A stretch of DNA of 59,420 nucleotides from Campylobacter jejuni (lineage in GTDB: Bacteria > Campylobacterota > Campylobacteria > Campylobacterales > Campylobacteraceae), in assembly GCA_014305285.1 (NCBI GenBank), contig JACRSG010000005.1, positions 1 to 59,420 on the forward strand, written 5' to 3'. Positions 29,630 through 38,701 of the stretch are shown one piece after another. Numbering within the stretch: position 1 is the first letter of the stretch; each line of letters begins with the position of its first letter. The notes beneath the pieces were generated by a model that saw only the letters and a program-made list of their open reading frames with translations, was not told where the DNA came from and made no database searches. Position numbers and translations under genes: made by a program.

Positions 29630-30682
29630 TTAATCCCTTATTTCGCTATTAGTACTTATATTGTTTATTAAATTTTTTTGAGTTAGTCTAAAAGCTTTTA
29701 TATTTTTTTCATTATCTTCATAAATATTAAATATAGATACTTTATCTTCTTTTTCATATTCTAAAATTTCACTCATATTCTTTAATAACTCTTGATTATG
29801 AGTTGTGATGAAAAACTGCACATCGTCTTTAGAATTTAAAATAGTTTTGATTAATTTTTCGATACTTTCATAATGAAGATCATTTTCAAGCTCATCTATT
29901 AAAATATATTTTTTATCAGATATGATAGAAGTCATTATAGAAATATACTTTTTAAAACCTTCACCTAAAAGCTTAAAATTAATTGCACTATTTAAGCCTT
30001 TTTTTTGTATAACTATCTTTTCTCTTGAAAAATAAAGTTCTTCTATATCGTTCGAGAATTCACCACATATTCCTTTTAATTTTTCTTTTTTTTTCTTTTT
30101 TTCAACAATATCTGCTAAACATTCTCTTAAATTATTATTATAAAAACTACCTTGATATATAAAATCAACATTATTAGTTTCTGGAAATGTCATATGACCA
30201 CTTTCAGAAGCTTTTAAATTAATAGAATGTTGAAATTGTATTTGACCTGGATTTAGGAATATTTTTTTGATATTTAATATCTTAATCCCTTGACTATTTT
30301 TGTATATAAAATTTATGTGATTGATGCCATTATCAATATTCGTTGTTAAACTATTTTGATTATCTATAGGAATATTTGAATAATGGAATTTTTCATCACA
30401 ATTAATTTCTAATTCTTCATTTCCAATTTTTATAATAGGTTTTTCATTTAAATTATAATCATAAAAAAAACTTTCAAAAGCATCATCATCTACGTGTATT
30501 TTTCTGACATCTAAAAGCTGAATAATATCATTTGGGTTTTTAAGCAAAAAAGCAAATAATGCTTCTAAAATAGAAGTTTTTCCAGTATTTGCCTTTCCTA
30601 CAAACAAATTTACTTTTGAAAAATCTTCAAGCTTTAAATCTTTTATGCCTTTAAAATTTTTAATTTCAATATTATTTATCAT
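29630..30682 (-). CDS. OLD/AAA15-like ABC-type ATPase, probable defence sensor
   Basis: A 350-aa ATPase. It starts MINNIEIKNFKGIKDLKLEDFSK, typical of OLD/RecF-like proteins, and has Walker A GKANTGKTS (about 29-37), an ABC signature-like LLGEGFKKY (about 238-246), Walker B KYILIDELEND (about 258-268) and a switch His in FFITTHN. There is no fused TOPRIM; that function is on the next gene. This two-gene split is that of PARIS (AriA/AriB) and AbiL-like systems rather than of OLD. A run of nine and then seven A residues (coding strand, 30102-30086) encodes VEKKKKKEKLK near residue 194 and could slip. It starts 9 bases after mod with a GGAG site. Confidence 0.75.
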   Translation of the reverse strand: MINNIEIKNFKGIKDLKLEDFSKVNLFVGKANTGKTSILEALFAFLLKNPNDIIQLLDVRKIHVDDDAFESFFYDYNLNEKPIIKIGNEELEINCDEKFHYSNIPIDNQNSLTTNIDNGINHINFIYKNSQGIKILNIKKIFLNPGQIQFQHSINLKASESGHMTFPETNNVDFIYQGSFYNNNLRECLADIVEKKKKKEKLKGICGEFSNDIEELYFSREKIVIQKKGLNSAINFKLLGEGFKKYISIMTSIISDKKYILIDELENDLHYESIEKLIKTILNSKDDVQFFITTHNQELLKNMSEILEYEKEDKVSIFNIYEDNEKNIKAFRLTQKNLINNISTNSEIRD

Positions 30683-30691
30683 TTTCTCTCC

Positions 30692-32524
30692 TTAATACAC
30701 TACTTTTAAGCGTTCTTTTAAAAAGCTTTCAAGGTTTAAATAATCTTCTAAATTTATATCATCATATCCGTTAATATATGTATTTTCATTTTGTGTTTTT
30801 CTTAAAAATTCTAAAACTTCATCATCGCTTTTTATAATATAAAAACTTTCTTCACATTGATAAAGTTTATCTTTGATAATCATTTTTAACTCTTGATCTA
30901 AAGTTTTTCCATCTTGTAAGGCTAAATTTAAAGCCTTTTCATAAGGATTTAGATTTGCATGATTTTTTAAAGCTAAAGCGTTTGTATCATCGCTTATAAG
31001 TTCTGGTTTTTCTGCAAGAGAGAATACTTTAAATCCTAAATCTAAATTTTTATTTTCACTTATTATTTTTTCACCCGCTCTTTTGACTCTTTCTATGGTT
31101 ATATCACCAATGACTGGAATTTTACTTTTTAACTCATTTTTACAAAAATCATAAGCAATTTTGCTTTTGTTTTCATCTATCTCTTCATCAAGTTGCACTA
31201 AGATAAACTTACGATTGCCCTTATCTTCTGCGTTGAGTTCCATAACGGCTTGTGCGGTTGTGCCACTACCTGCAAAAAAGTCTAGGATAATATCATTTTC
31301 TTTTGTATTTGCAAAAAATATTTCCTTGATTAATGTAGTTGGTTTTGGATTTTCAAAAACCAATTTACCATTAAATATGTTTTCTATTTCTTCATTTCCA
31401 TCTGAAGTCCAATATCCACTAAATATGGAATACATTTTTGATAAATTATCATCTTGATAAGAACAAATAAGATTAAATTCTGTATCTTTATATTGCTGTA
31501 AGAAATATTCGCCATTATCAATTTTTGATTTTATATCATTATATTTTTTCTCACTAATCATATTTTCTTTTAAAAAGATATCCAATTCTTCAAACATTAA
31601 ATTTCTATGATCGATAGTGTTTTTTGGATATAAATTTAAAATCTTTTTAATGGATTCATTATTGGTATATTTACCATGCACCTTCCTTATTAGGTCATTA
31701 TTAATTTCTGGTTTTTCTTTAAATTTAAAAAGTCCATTTAAATTTGATTTATTTTTTGTATATATAAGTATATATTCATGTCCTTCGTAAAAATATTTTG
31801 CCTGTCCCCCGCCTGATTTTTTTTGCCAAATAAAACAAGAAACAAAATTCTCTTCCCCAAAAATCTCATCACAAAGAATCTTTAAATTTGCTTGTTCATT
31901 ATCATCAATGCTTATAAATATCACTCCATCTTCTCTTAGTAAATCTCTAGCAAGTTTAACACGTGGTAGCATAAAAGAAAGCCATCCACTATGGGTTTTG
32001 CTTGATTTTATACTATTAAAAAATCTTAAAGTTTCACTTTCTATCTCAACTCCATCTTCATCTATTTCTAAAAGTCCAGTTTCTAACAAAAGTTTTTTAT
32101 AATCTTTTCTAAAATCATCTTTATAAATAAAATCATCATTTTTGGTATTATAAGGCGGATCGATATAAATCATTTTTATCTTTTCATAATAAGCTTGTTT
32201 TAGAAGTTTTAAAGCATCAAGATTATCCCCTTTTATGATGATATTTTTGGTATTTTCAGGATTTAAGCTTTGATTTTTTTCAAATTTTAATTCTTTAGTA
32301 TTTGGAGTGTTATAAAGTGCATTTGCCAAGGCTTTACCGGTAAAAGTTAGTTCATAACCCCTAGCTTTAGTGTTTAAGCCTAAAAGTTGCATGATGGCAT
32401 TTAAATTTGGCACATTATCACTTATAGTTTGTGGGTGATTATGCTTTAAATACTCTAAAAATTCATTTTTATTTTCTTTTGTGTTGATTAAATTTTCTTT
32501 TTTTATATCTTTAATGTCTATCAT
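30692..32524 (-). CDS. mod: Type III restriction-modification methyltransferase (Mod)
   Basis: A 610-aa beta-class N6-adenine methylase. Motif IV IYIDPPYNTKNDDFIY lies near residue 125 and motif I DFFAGSGTTAQAV near residue 430; the variable region between them (about 230-400) is the target recognition domain. The N-terminus MIDIKDIKKENLINTKENKNEF is chosen because AAGGAAG precedes the ATG, which overlaps the Res stop (ATGA). An in-frame ATG at 32545 inside res is less likely. It follows res, the reverse of the common mod-res order. I saw no tandem repeat tract of the kind that phase-varies some mod genes. Confidence 0.9.
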   Translation of the reverse strand: MIDIKDIKKENLINTKENKNEFLEYLKHNHPQTISDNVPNLNAIMQLLGLNTKARGYELTFTGKALANALYNTPNTKELKFEKNQSLNPENTKNIIIKGDNLDALKLLKQAYYEKIKMIYIDPPYNTKNDDFIYKDDFRKDYKKLLLETGLLEIDEDGVEIESETLRFFNSIKSSKTHSGWLSFMLPRVKLARDLLREDGVIFISIDDNEQANLKILCDEIFGEENFVSCFIWQKKSGGGQAKYFYEGHEYILIYTKNKSNLNGLFKFKEKPEINNDLIRKVHGKYTNNESIKKILNLYPKNTIDHRNLMFEELDIFLKENMISEKKYNDIKSKIDNGEYFLQQYKDTEFNLICSYQDDNLSKMYSIFSGYWTSDGNEEIENIFNGKLVFENPKPTTLIKEIFFANTKENDIILDFFAGSGTTAQAVMELNAEDKGNRKFILVQLDEEIDENKSKIAYDFCKNELKSKIPVIGDITIERVKRAGEKIISENKNLDLGFKVFSLAEKPELISDDTNALALKNHANLNPYEKALNLALQDGKTLDQELKMIIKDKLYQCEESFYIIKSDDEVLEFLRKTQNENTYINGYDDINLEDYLNLESFLKERLKVVY

Positions 32525-35364
32525 TTTAAAACTTCCTTTATACACTCTATGAGTTCTTGCTTATTTATCCTTGTGTTAAAAATAATATCTATATTTTCAT
32601 TTTTTAAATTATCATTTAGATTTTTAAAAAATACTTTTGCATAATCAATCTTTTTTCTTTCATCTTGTGGAATTTCACTTTCATTATCATAGCCTTTGCT
32701 TTCGCATATAAAAAAGATTTTTTTGCCTTTGTTATCTTCTAAAAAATAAGCAAAATCAGGCTCATAATTTTTATATGGAGTAGGAATGCTTAGTTTGGGT
32801 AATTTTGCAAAAACTTTTATCATTTTTTTGTCTATATTTTCATTATTTTCTTTGATGATTTCTTTTTCTATATTAGAATCATAAACTACACTGTCATAAA
32901 GATAATTTTTAGCGGGTTTTTTATCGTCTATATAGCGTCCTAATTTTTGCATATCTATACTTTCTTTAATTTTGCCATTTTCTACCAAATTCTCATAAGA
33001 ATTTGAAAAAATATTTAAAGAAAATTCATAGCTTAAGCATTGCAATAAATTATGATGAAGTTTATTTTTGATTATATTTTTTAAGCTATCAAAAGCTTTT
33101 TTAGGGGAATTTTCAAATTTAGTTTTATCTAGTTTTTCATAAATTTTTAGCAAAAATTGTAAGGGAAATTTTTCATTTTTACAAAAATTTAAAAATAAAT
33201 TATGAATATCTTTATATAAACTAGCCTTATAATCAATCTCTTTTAAAATATCAAATTCTTCTGTGATTATCATATTTTCTTGTGCATTAAAAACTTTCTT
33301 TTCATAATATAAAATTTCTTTTTCTATTTTTAAAGCATTAAATTCCCTTACTACTCTTTCTATAAGTTCTTTTTCTTTTATATTTTTATAGACTATATTT
33401 GCTTTTTTATTTATATTGTCCCAAAGTTCTTTAAAATCTTTGGCTAGATTGGATTTTATTTTTATTTTTTTATTTTCTTTATTTGCATTGATAATTTGTT
33501 TGTGTTTGTTTTGAGAATTTTCATTAAGAGTTTTTAATAAAATGTTAAATTTATCACCCAAAAGTTTTTTAGCTTCTTCATCATCTTTTATGCTATCGTA
33601 TAAAGGTTTTAATATAATATAGTTATTTTCTTCTTCTGAAAATTTTAATACTTCTTGATCTTCTAAATAAACTAAAATTCTATGTATTTGGCGATCATTT
33701 AAATCTAAATTTTTAAAACATTGAAAATTTAAAATATTTTCATTCAAAGCAAAACTAGAATTTGTAATTTCTTTTTGTAAATTTTCTATATAATTAAACT
33801 CTCTTGCACTCACTAAAATATCAAGATAATTTATATTATAAAATTTATCATCATTAAAATCTAAATAATTATGAGTAATTCTTTTGCCTTTATCATTGAC
33901 ACAAAGCCTTAAACCACGCCCTACTTGTTGATGAATACTGATTTGCGAAGAAGAATTTGAAAGTTTGGCTAAAGTAAAAATATTTGGATTATCCCAGCCT
34001 TCTTGCAAAGCCCAAACGCTAAAAATAAAACGCAAAGAAGTATCAAAAGAAAGTAATTTTTCTTTGTCTTCTAAAATGAGTTTTACTCCATAAGCTTCTT
34101 TTTCATCTATACTTCCTTTATCGCCATTAAAATAACCTTGATGAACTTTTAAATTCCCATCTTCATCAAAGTCTTTTTCTAAGTATTCTTTGTAAGATTT
34201 ATCTAATTTAGTGCTAAGAATTTGTTTTCTTTTTTCTTTATACAACTCTTCAAATTTATTTTTTATAAAAGGATTATCTCCTCTAAAATCTAAAATATTT
34301 GGTATAAAAAATAAACTTAATGCTTTAATGTTTTGCTTAAATAATTTTTCTTCTTTTTCAAAATGTAAATTTATAGTATTATTTAAAAGTTCTGTAATTT
34401 CATCTTCATTTAAAATATAACTTTCTTTTTTTTCTATAATAGTTTCATCGTCAAAATATGCTTTATTATCTTTGACATTTTTTAAAATAGCATTATTTAA
34501 GATTTTACAACTATCACCTTTTTTTATTTTTATCTCTTGCTCTATGCCATTTGAAAAATAAGTAAGAGTAGCTAAGTCTTTTTTATATTCTTTTAAAAAA
34601 ATATTTTTATTTTGAGTTCCTAAAGTATGTACTTTAACTTGTTTTACAAGATATTCTTTAAAAGCAGATATAGAATCAAGACAATAAACTACATTACTAA
34701 GCTCATAGTTTTTTTCCTGTGGAAAAGTAGCACCAAAACGAAAATATAAAGAATTTAATTTAGAAAAATACTCATTAAAAGCTTTACCTTTTAGTAAATG
34801 TGGCTCATCTATAATACTAATTGGCTTTAAATCTATAATATTTTCAAAAATACTTTTTGAGTTAAATAAGCTTTCATTATTTTTATTTAATATATTTTCT
34901 TTTTTATCTATAGCACTATTTGTTAATATCAAAACCGAAAGTTCATCTTGATATTTAATATAATTATTTATAATAGTGCCTTGACTTTTACTATCTATGT
35001 AACAATAAGCCTTTAAATATTTTTGATATTCTGTATAAAAATAATTTTTAGTAAGCTCTATATTTTGTTTAACTGATTCTAATATAGCTTTTCTTGGTAA
35101 GAAAATTATGAATTTATTTTTATTATAAATTTTATGAAGTTCAAAAATTAAATTTAAATAAGTAAAAGTTTTACCTGTACCTGTTTCCATTAAAATATCT
35201 AAATTTAATTTATCGCTTATATTTTGTATTGGCAAATGGGTAGTTTTATAAAAATTTTGCAAACATTCTTTTAAATTATCTTGTTTTTTAAAGTCAAAAT
35301 CTTTTAAAAGTTTTAATATGTTATTTATACATTTTTCTTGATATTCTTGTTTTTCAAAAATCAT
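32521..35364 (-). CDS. res: Type III restriction endonuclease subunit (Res)
   Basis: A 947-aa helicase-nuclease. Helicase motif I ILMETGTGKTFTYLNL is at about 57-72, motif II ISIIDEPHLLKG (D-E-P-H form typical of Res) near 190, motif III-like RFGATFPQ, motif V/VI WALQEGWDNPNIFTLAKLSNSSSQISIHQQVGRGLRL (cited in part). A C-terminal PD-(D/E)XK nuclease has YEPDFAYFLED and FFICESKGYD. All catalytic residues I can check are present, so the enzyme looks intact. It is the first gene of the four-gene cassette and lies 60 bases downstream of the glpT pseudogene on the same strand. Confidence 0.92.
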   Translation of the reverse strand: MIFEKQEYQEKCINNILKLLKDFDFKKQDNLKECLQNFYKTTHLPIQNISDKLNLDILMETGTGKTFTYLNLIFELHKIYNKNKFIIFLPRKAILESVKQNIELTKNYFYTEYQKYLKAYCYIDSKSQGTIINNYIKYQDELSVLILTNSAIDKKENILNKNNESLFNSKSIFENIIDLKPISIIDEPHLLKGKAFNEYFSKLNSLYFRFGATFPQEKNYELSNVVYCLDSISAFKEYLVKQVKVHTLGTQNKNIFLKEYKKDLATLTYFSNGIEQEIKIKKGDSCKILNNAILKNVKDNKAYFDDETIIEKKESYILNEDEITELLNNTINLHFEKEEKLFKQNIKALSLFFIPNILDFRGDNPFIKNKFEELYKEKRKQILSTKLDKSYKEYLEKDFDEDGNLKVHQGYFNGDKGSIDEKEAYGVKLILEDKEKLLSFDTSLRFIFSVWALQEGWDNPNIFTLAKLSNSSSQISIHQQVGRGLRLCVNDKGKRITHNYLDFNDDKFYNINYLDILVSAREFNYIENLQKEITNSSFALNENILNFQCFKNLDLNDRQIHRILVYLEDQEVLKFSEEENNYIILKPLYDSIKDDEEAKKLLGDKFNILLKTLNENSQNKHKQIINANKENKKIKIKSNLAKDFKELWDNINKKANIVYKNIKEKELIERVVREFNALKIEKEILYYEKKVFNAQENMIITEEFDILKEIDYKASLYKDIHNLFLNFCKNEKFPLQFLLKIYEKLDKTKFENSPKKAFDSLKNIIKNKLHHNLLQCLSYEFSLNIFSNSYENLVENGKIKESIDMQKLGRYIDDKKPAKNYLYDSVVYDSNIEKEIIKENNENIDKKMIKVFAKLPKLSIPTPYKNYEPDFAYFLEDNKGKKIFFICESKGYDNESEIPQDERKKIDYAKVFFKNLNDNLKNENIDIIFNTRINKQELIECIKEVLK

Positions 35365-35424
35365 TCACATTTTCCGATAAAATATTTTAAACATTTTATC
35401 TTATCTTGGCTTAATTAAAAGAAG

Positions 35425-36795
35425 TTACTGATATTTCTTTTTAGTGCTAAAATGACATAAAGTAGAACAAAGTATACAAAGAATACAAGCACTAAGGAGC
35501 ATGATAAGACCAGCATTCCAGCTATCATAGTAATCCACAGCCCAACCTATAGCCTTTGTTCCAAGCGAAGCACCGACTACATAACTCATAAAACCGCGAA
35601 GTCCTACGCAAGATCCCACTGCAAAAGCAGGAACGACTTCCATGGTTTGCACACTTGCTAAAAATTGTGGTATATAGACTAAACATCCCGCCATAGCTGC
35701 AAAGAAAATAACCCTATAAAGATTATTTGAAGTAAAATATCCAATAATCATAAAGAAAATAATCACCATAGCGCCTATAGCAGGAGGCATTCTATAGCCT
35801 TTAAAAATTTTATCTGAAATATATCCTGCAAGTAAAGTAGAAGGTATAGCGGCCCATTCAAAAAGCCAAAAGGCAATACCCATTTGTTCTTTATTGAAGC
35901 CTTTTGTTTCTAGTAAGTAAATAGGAAGCCAAGAAATAAGCCCAAAACGCACCATATAAACAAAAGTATCCATATAAGCTACATACCAAGCATTTTTATT
36001 TTTAAGCACATAATGATAAAAAATTTCAAGACTGCTTAAATTTGGAGTTTCTACAGCTTTGATTTCTTCTGTTTTAATCCCTCGCATTTCATTGATTTCG
36101 CTAATATCAACTAAACCTTCATTTTTAGGACTCCCCTTAACTGCATAAAGCACATAAAGGCTAACGATCACCGCACAAGCAGCAGGAACATAAAAATGAT
36201 TCATGTGCCAATATGTTTCATTAAAATCTGCCATACTCACACCTAATAATCCTGCCAAAGCAAAACCTGAAAGCGAAACTATAGGGGCAACTATCCCTCC
36301 TCCTATATTATGCGAGATATTTCAAACAGCCGTGTAAATTCCCCGCTCTTTTTTAGGATACCAGTTTGCAAGAGTGATAAAAGAAGGACCCACTCCCATA
36401 CCTTGAAAAACCCCAAGTGCGATAACAAAACCCACATAAGCGTAAAAAGAATTTGAAAAACCAAGTAAAACATTTACAAGAGCACATAAAATAAGACCTA
36501 AAGCCATGTATTTTTTAGGATCAGCCTTATCGCTTATAACACTCATTGCACCTTTGCTAATCCCGTAAGCTATAAGCATTGAGCCTGTGATTGTTCCAAT
36601 GTCTGATTTACTAAGATCAAGTTGATTTTGTATAAATGGAGTTGAAAGAGTGATATTATTGCGCACGAGATAATATCCTATATATCCTATAAAAACTCCA
36701 CTTAAACTCCAAGTTCTCATTTTGTAATATCTAGGTAAAATTTTCTCTTTAGGAAATTTCATAGCTTTTGCCTTAGGTTTGAAAAAATCAAACAT
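35425..36795 (-). pseudogene. glpT: Glycerol-3-phosphate transporter GlpT, interrupted by TGA
   Basis: The frame from 36795 to 35425 encodes a 12-segment major facilitator of 456 residues except for one TGA at codon 158 (plus-strand bases 36322-36324). Before it the protein reads RGIYTAV, and after it NISHNIGGGI, so the family sequence RGIYTAVWNISHNIGGG shows a Trp (TGG) to stop (TGA) change and no frameshift. Upstream features are GlpT-like (YYLVRNNITLSTPFIQ, WYPKKERG). A fragment from ATG 36258 could be made but lacks five or more membrane segments. glpT is also broken in C. jejuni NCTC 11168, as I recall. Confidence 0.9.
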
Positions 36796-36941
36796 ATTTA
36801 AACCCTCCTTACTAACTTTATATTTTTTATAGTTTGAATAATATTACTTGATATAAAATAAAAATAATTAAAATTTTTATACTATGAAGCTTTAAAAAAA
36901 TATGTTAAAATCCAAATTTTTATCTTTTGCAAGGAAAAGTA

Positions 36942-37718
36942 ATGAAAGAAATTCTTATCACTAATGACGATGGCTATGAAAGCGAAGGACTTAAAAAACT
37001 CGTTAAACTGTTAAAAAAAGAATTTAAAGCTAAGATCACTATAGTAGCTCCTGCTAGTGAAAAATCAGCTTGTTCACACTCTATAACCCTAACCAAACCT
37101 TTGCGTTTTGTTAAAGTGCGAAAAAGATTTTATAAGCTTGATGATGGCACTCCAGCAGATTGTGTTTATCTTGCTCTTCATGCACTCTATAAAACACGCT
37201 TGCCTGATCTTGTGATCAGCGGAATTAATAAAGGAGCAAATATAGGCGAAGATATTACTTACTCAGGAACTTGTGCGGGAGCTATGGAAGCAGTTTTGCA
37301 AGGAATTCCCGCCATCGCTCTTTCTCAATTTTATAAAAAAAGCGAAAAAGAACTAGACTATAAAAATGCTTTAAAAATTACCAAAAAAATCATTCAAAAC
37401 ATTTTTGATAAAGGTTTTCCTTTGGAAAAAAAAGAATTTTTAAATATTAATTTTCCTACAAAATCAAAAATCAAAGGCATTAAAATTTGCAAAGCAGGCA
37501 AAAGGGTTTATAATTTTAAAGCTTATTCAAATGTCAATCCACGAGGAGTTGAGTATTATTGGCTTGCAGCGGCTAATTTAGACTTTGAAGATGAGAAAAA
37601 TAGCGATATTGCTCTACTTAAAAAAGGTTACGCTACAATAACCCCTGTAATGCTAGATCTTACGGCTTATGAAAAAATGAAAAAAGTTAAAAAATGGTTA
37701 AAGGCAAATAATGAATGA
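36942..37718 (+). CDS. surE: 5'/3'-nucleotidase SurE
   Basis: A 258-aa metal-dependent nucleotidase. Motifs: MKEILITNDDGYESEG with metal-binding Asp pair at the N-terminus, APASEKSACSHSIT, LVISGINKGANIGEDITYSGTCAGAMEAVLQGIPAIALS. The start is ATG 36942 with AAGGA at 36931; an upstream TTG (36927) in frame is less likely. It overlaps the E1-like gene by 8 bases. The glpT-surE spacer (36796-36941) holds divergent promoters, with no clear consensus that I would assert. Confidence 0.95.
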   Translation: MKEILITNDDGYESEGLKKLVKLLKKEFKAKITIVAPASEKSACSHSITLTKPLRFVKVRKRFYKLDDGTPADCVYLALHALYKTRLPDLVISGINKGANIGEDITYSGTCAGAMEAVLQGIPAIALSQFYKKSEKELDYKNALKITKKIIQNIFDKGFPLEKKEFLNINFPTKSKIKGIKICKAGKRVYNFKAYSNVNPRGVEYYWLAAANLDFEDEKNSDIALLKKGYATITPVMLDLTAYEKMKKVKKWLKANNE

Positions 37719-38367
37719 TAGATTTACACGTATAAAATGGCTCGTTGGAGAAGAAAAATTTCAAAAAATTTCACAAACAAAAGTTTTGGTTTGCGGACTT
37801 GGCGGAGTGGGTGGAATTTGCGTTGATGCACTTTATCGTAGCGGTTTTAAAAACCTTACTTTAATCGATGCGGATAAATTTGAAATCACCAATAAAAATC
37901 GCCAAATTCATAGTGAAAACATAGGTGAAGAAAAAGCTAAAGTATTTGAAAGAATTTATAAGGCTAAAGGTATAGTCAGTAAAATCGATGAAGATTTTTT
38001 AAAAAATTTTGATTTAAGCGAATTTGATCTTATCATAGATGCAATTGATGATATCCCTGCAAAAGTAGCTTTGGTTCATCTTATAGATTTTAAAAAACAA
38101 ATTTTTATCTCTTCAACAGGCGGAGCTAGAAAGCTTGATCCAACACGCATTAAAACAACAAGCATATTTAAAACTCACGGCGATGCTTTAGCAAAAAAAT
38201 TTCGTTATGAACTTAGAAAATCAGGCTTTAAAGAAAATTTTGATGTGGTATTTTCTGATGAAGAGGCGCACTGTAAAGATTTAGGTTCTTTTATGGGTGT
38301 GACCGCTTCTTTTGGTTTAGCTTTAGCAAGTTTGGCAATGAGGAAAATACTTGATAAGAAGAGCTGA
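37711..38367 (+). CDS. E1-like ThiF/MoeB-family protein (TcdA-type, Cj0294-like)
   Basis: A 218-aa adenylating-enzyme fold. KVLVCGLGGVGGICVDALYRSG is the nucleotide-binding Gly motif (about residues 25-46), followed by LTLIDADKFEITNKNRQIHS, FDLIIDAIDDIPAKVALV, and SSTGGARKLDPTRIKTTSIFKTHGDALAKKFR. That set is typical of the TcdA/CsdL branch that makes cyclic t6A in tRNA, more than of MoeB or ThiF. There are no C-x-x-C zinc pairs as in MoeB. It overlaps surE by 8 bases. A tRNA-modification role is inferred. Confidence 0.85.
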   Translation: MNDRFTRIKWLVGEEKFQKISQTKVLVCGLGGVGGICVDALYRSGFKNLTLIDADKFEITNKNRQIHSENIGEEKAKVFERIYKAKGIVSKIDEDFLKNFDLSEFDLIIDAIDDIPAKVALVHLIDFKKQIFISSTGGARKLDPTRIKTTSIFKTHGDALAKKFRYELRKSGFKENFDVVFSDEEAHCKDLGSFMGVTASFGLALASLAMRKILDKKS

Positions 38368-38463
38368 ATTTCAAGATTTAAGCCTTTGTGTAAAACTTTT
38401 CAAAGAAAGTGTGAGCAAGTTTTGCGTTTAAAGAATACACTCAAGATTAAATTAAAGCTTGGA
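38351..38463 (+). pseudogene. Acetyltransferase (GNAT) remnant, Cj0295-like
   Basis: Overlapping the end of the E1-like gene, one frame from TTG 38351 reads LIRRAEFQDLSLCVKLFKESVSKF before a TAA at 38429-38431. The next frame carries on as FKEYTQD, a stop, then IKAWI, the pattern expected of a GNAT N-terminus (I-R-x-A-x-x-x-D, then Y-T-x-x-Q-x-x-A-W). So about 40 residues of an acetyltransferase remain, with a frameshift and stops. In C. jejuni the gene after Cj0294 is an acetyltransferase; panDCB and a beta-lactamase, which follow it there, are absent here. Confidence 0.55.
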
Positions 38464-38650
38464 TTTAAGATGGATAAGAAAAAATGAGGAGAAAAATTCA
38501 CAAAAGATTTCGTTTATATCTATTTGATTAGTTTTATAAGTTAAATACATCTGAAAATCGAAATCAGTTTTGCCTAATTCTAAACCAAAAGACATGGGAT
38601 TTGCAAATATAGCAGTAATATAAAAAATACAAAATAAAAATATTTTTTTA
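38452..38650 (-). pseudogene. Remnant of a secreted or outer-membrane protein N-terminus
   Basis: The minus strand is open for 66 codons from 38649, beginning KKIFLFCIFYITAIFANPMSFGLELGKTDF and ending at a TAA (38454-38452). The first about 17 residues look like a signal peptide ending in A-N-P, and FGLELGKT recalls several Campylobacter secreted proteins. No usable start codon lies ahead: AAGGAG is in place, but the following bases read TTAATTGT where an ATG is expected. I read it as the decayed 5' end of a lost gene. With the acetyltransferase remnant it accounts for most of the 348-bp stretch 38368-38715, which holds no intact gene. Confidence 0.45.
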
Positions 38651-38655
38651 CAATT

Positions 38656-38684
38656 AACTCCTTTTTTAAAATAAAAAAGGAGTT
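38656..38684. terminator. Perfect 12-bp hairpin in the decayed region
   Basis: AACTCCTTTTTT and AAAAAAGGAGTT flank a 5-base loop. It is symmetric and T-rich on both sides, so it could end transcription in either direction. It also contains the AAGGAG that would have been the ribosome site of the secreted-protein remnant. Confidence 0.45.
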
Positions 38685-38701
38685 ATAAAAACTTAAAACT
38701 T

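Noticed and set aside
29100-30682. Calling the ATPase/TOPRIM pair a PARIS system outright.
   Set aside because: The TOPRIM protein is much shorter than AriB and looks like DUF3226 rather than DUF4435. Without a profile search the name would overstate the evidence.
30692-32524. Phase-variable tandem repeats in mod.
   Set aside because: No repeated tetramer, pentamer or long homopolymer stands out in the gene, so a phasevarion is not supported.
36322-36324. Selenocysteine or other recoding at the glpT TGA.
   Set aside because: The expected residue is Trp, not Cys or Sec, and major facilitators have no known recoding at this place; a nonsense change is simpler.
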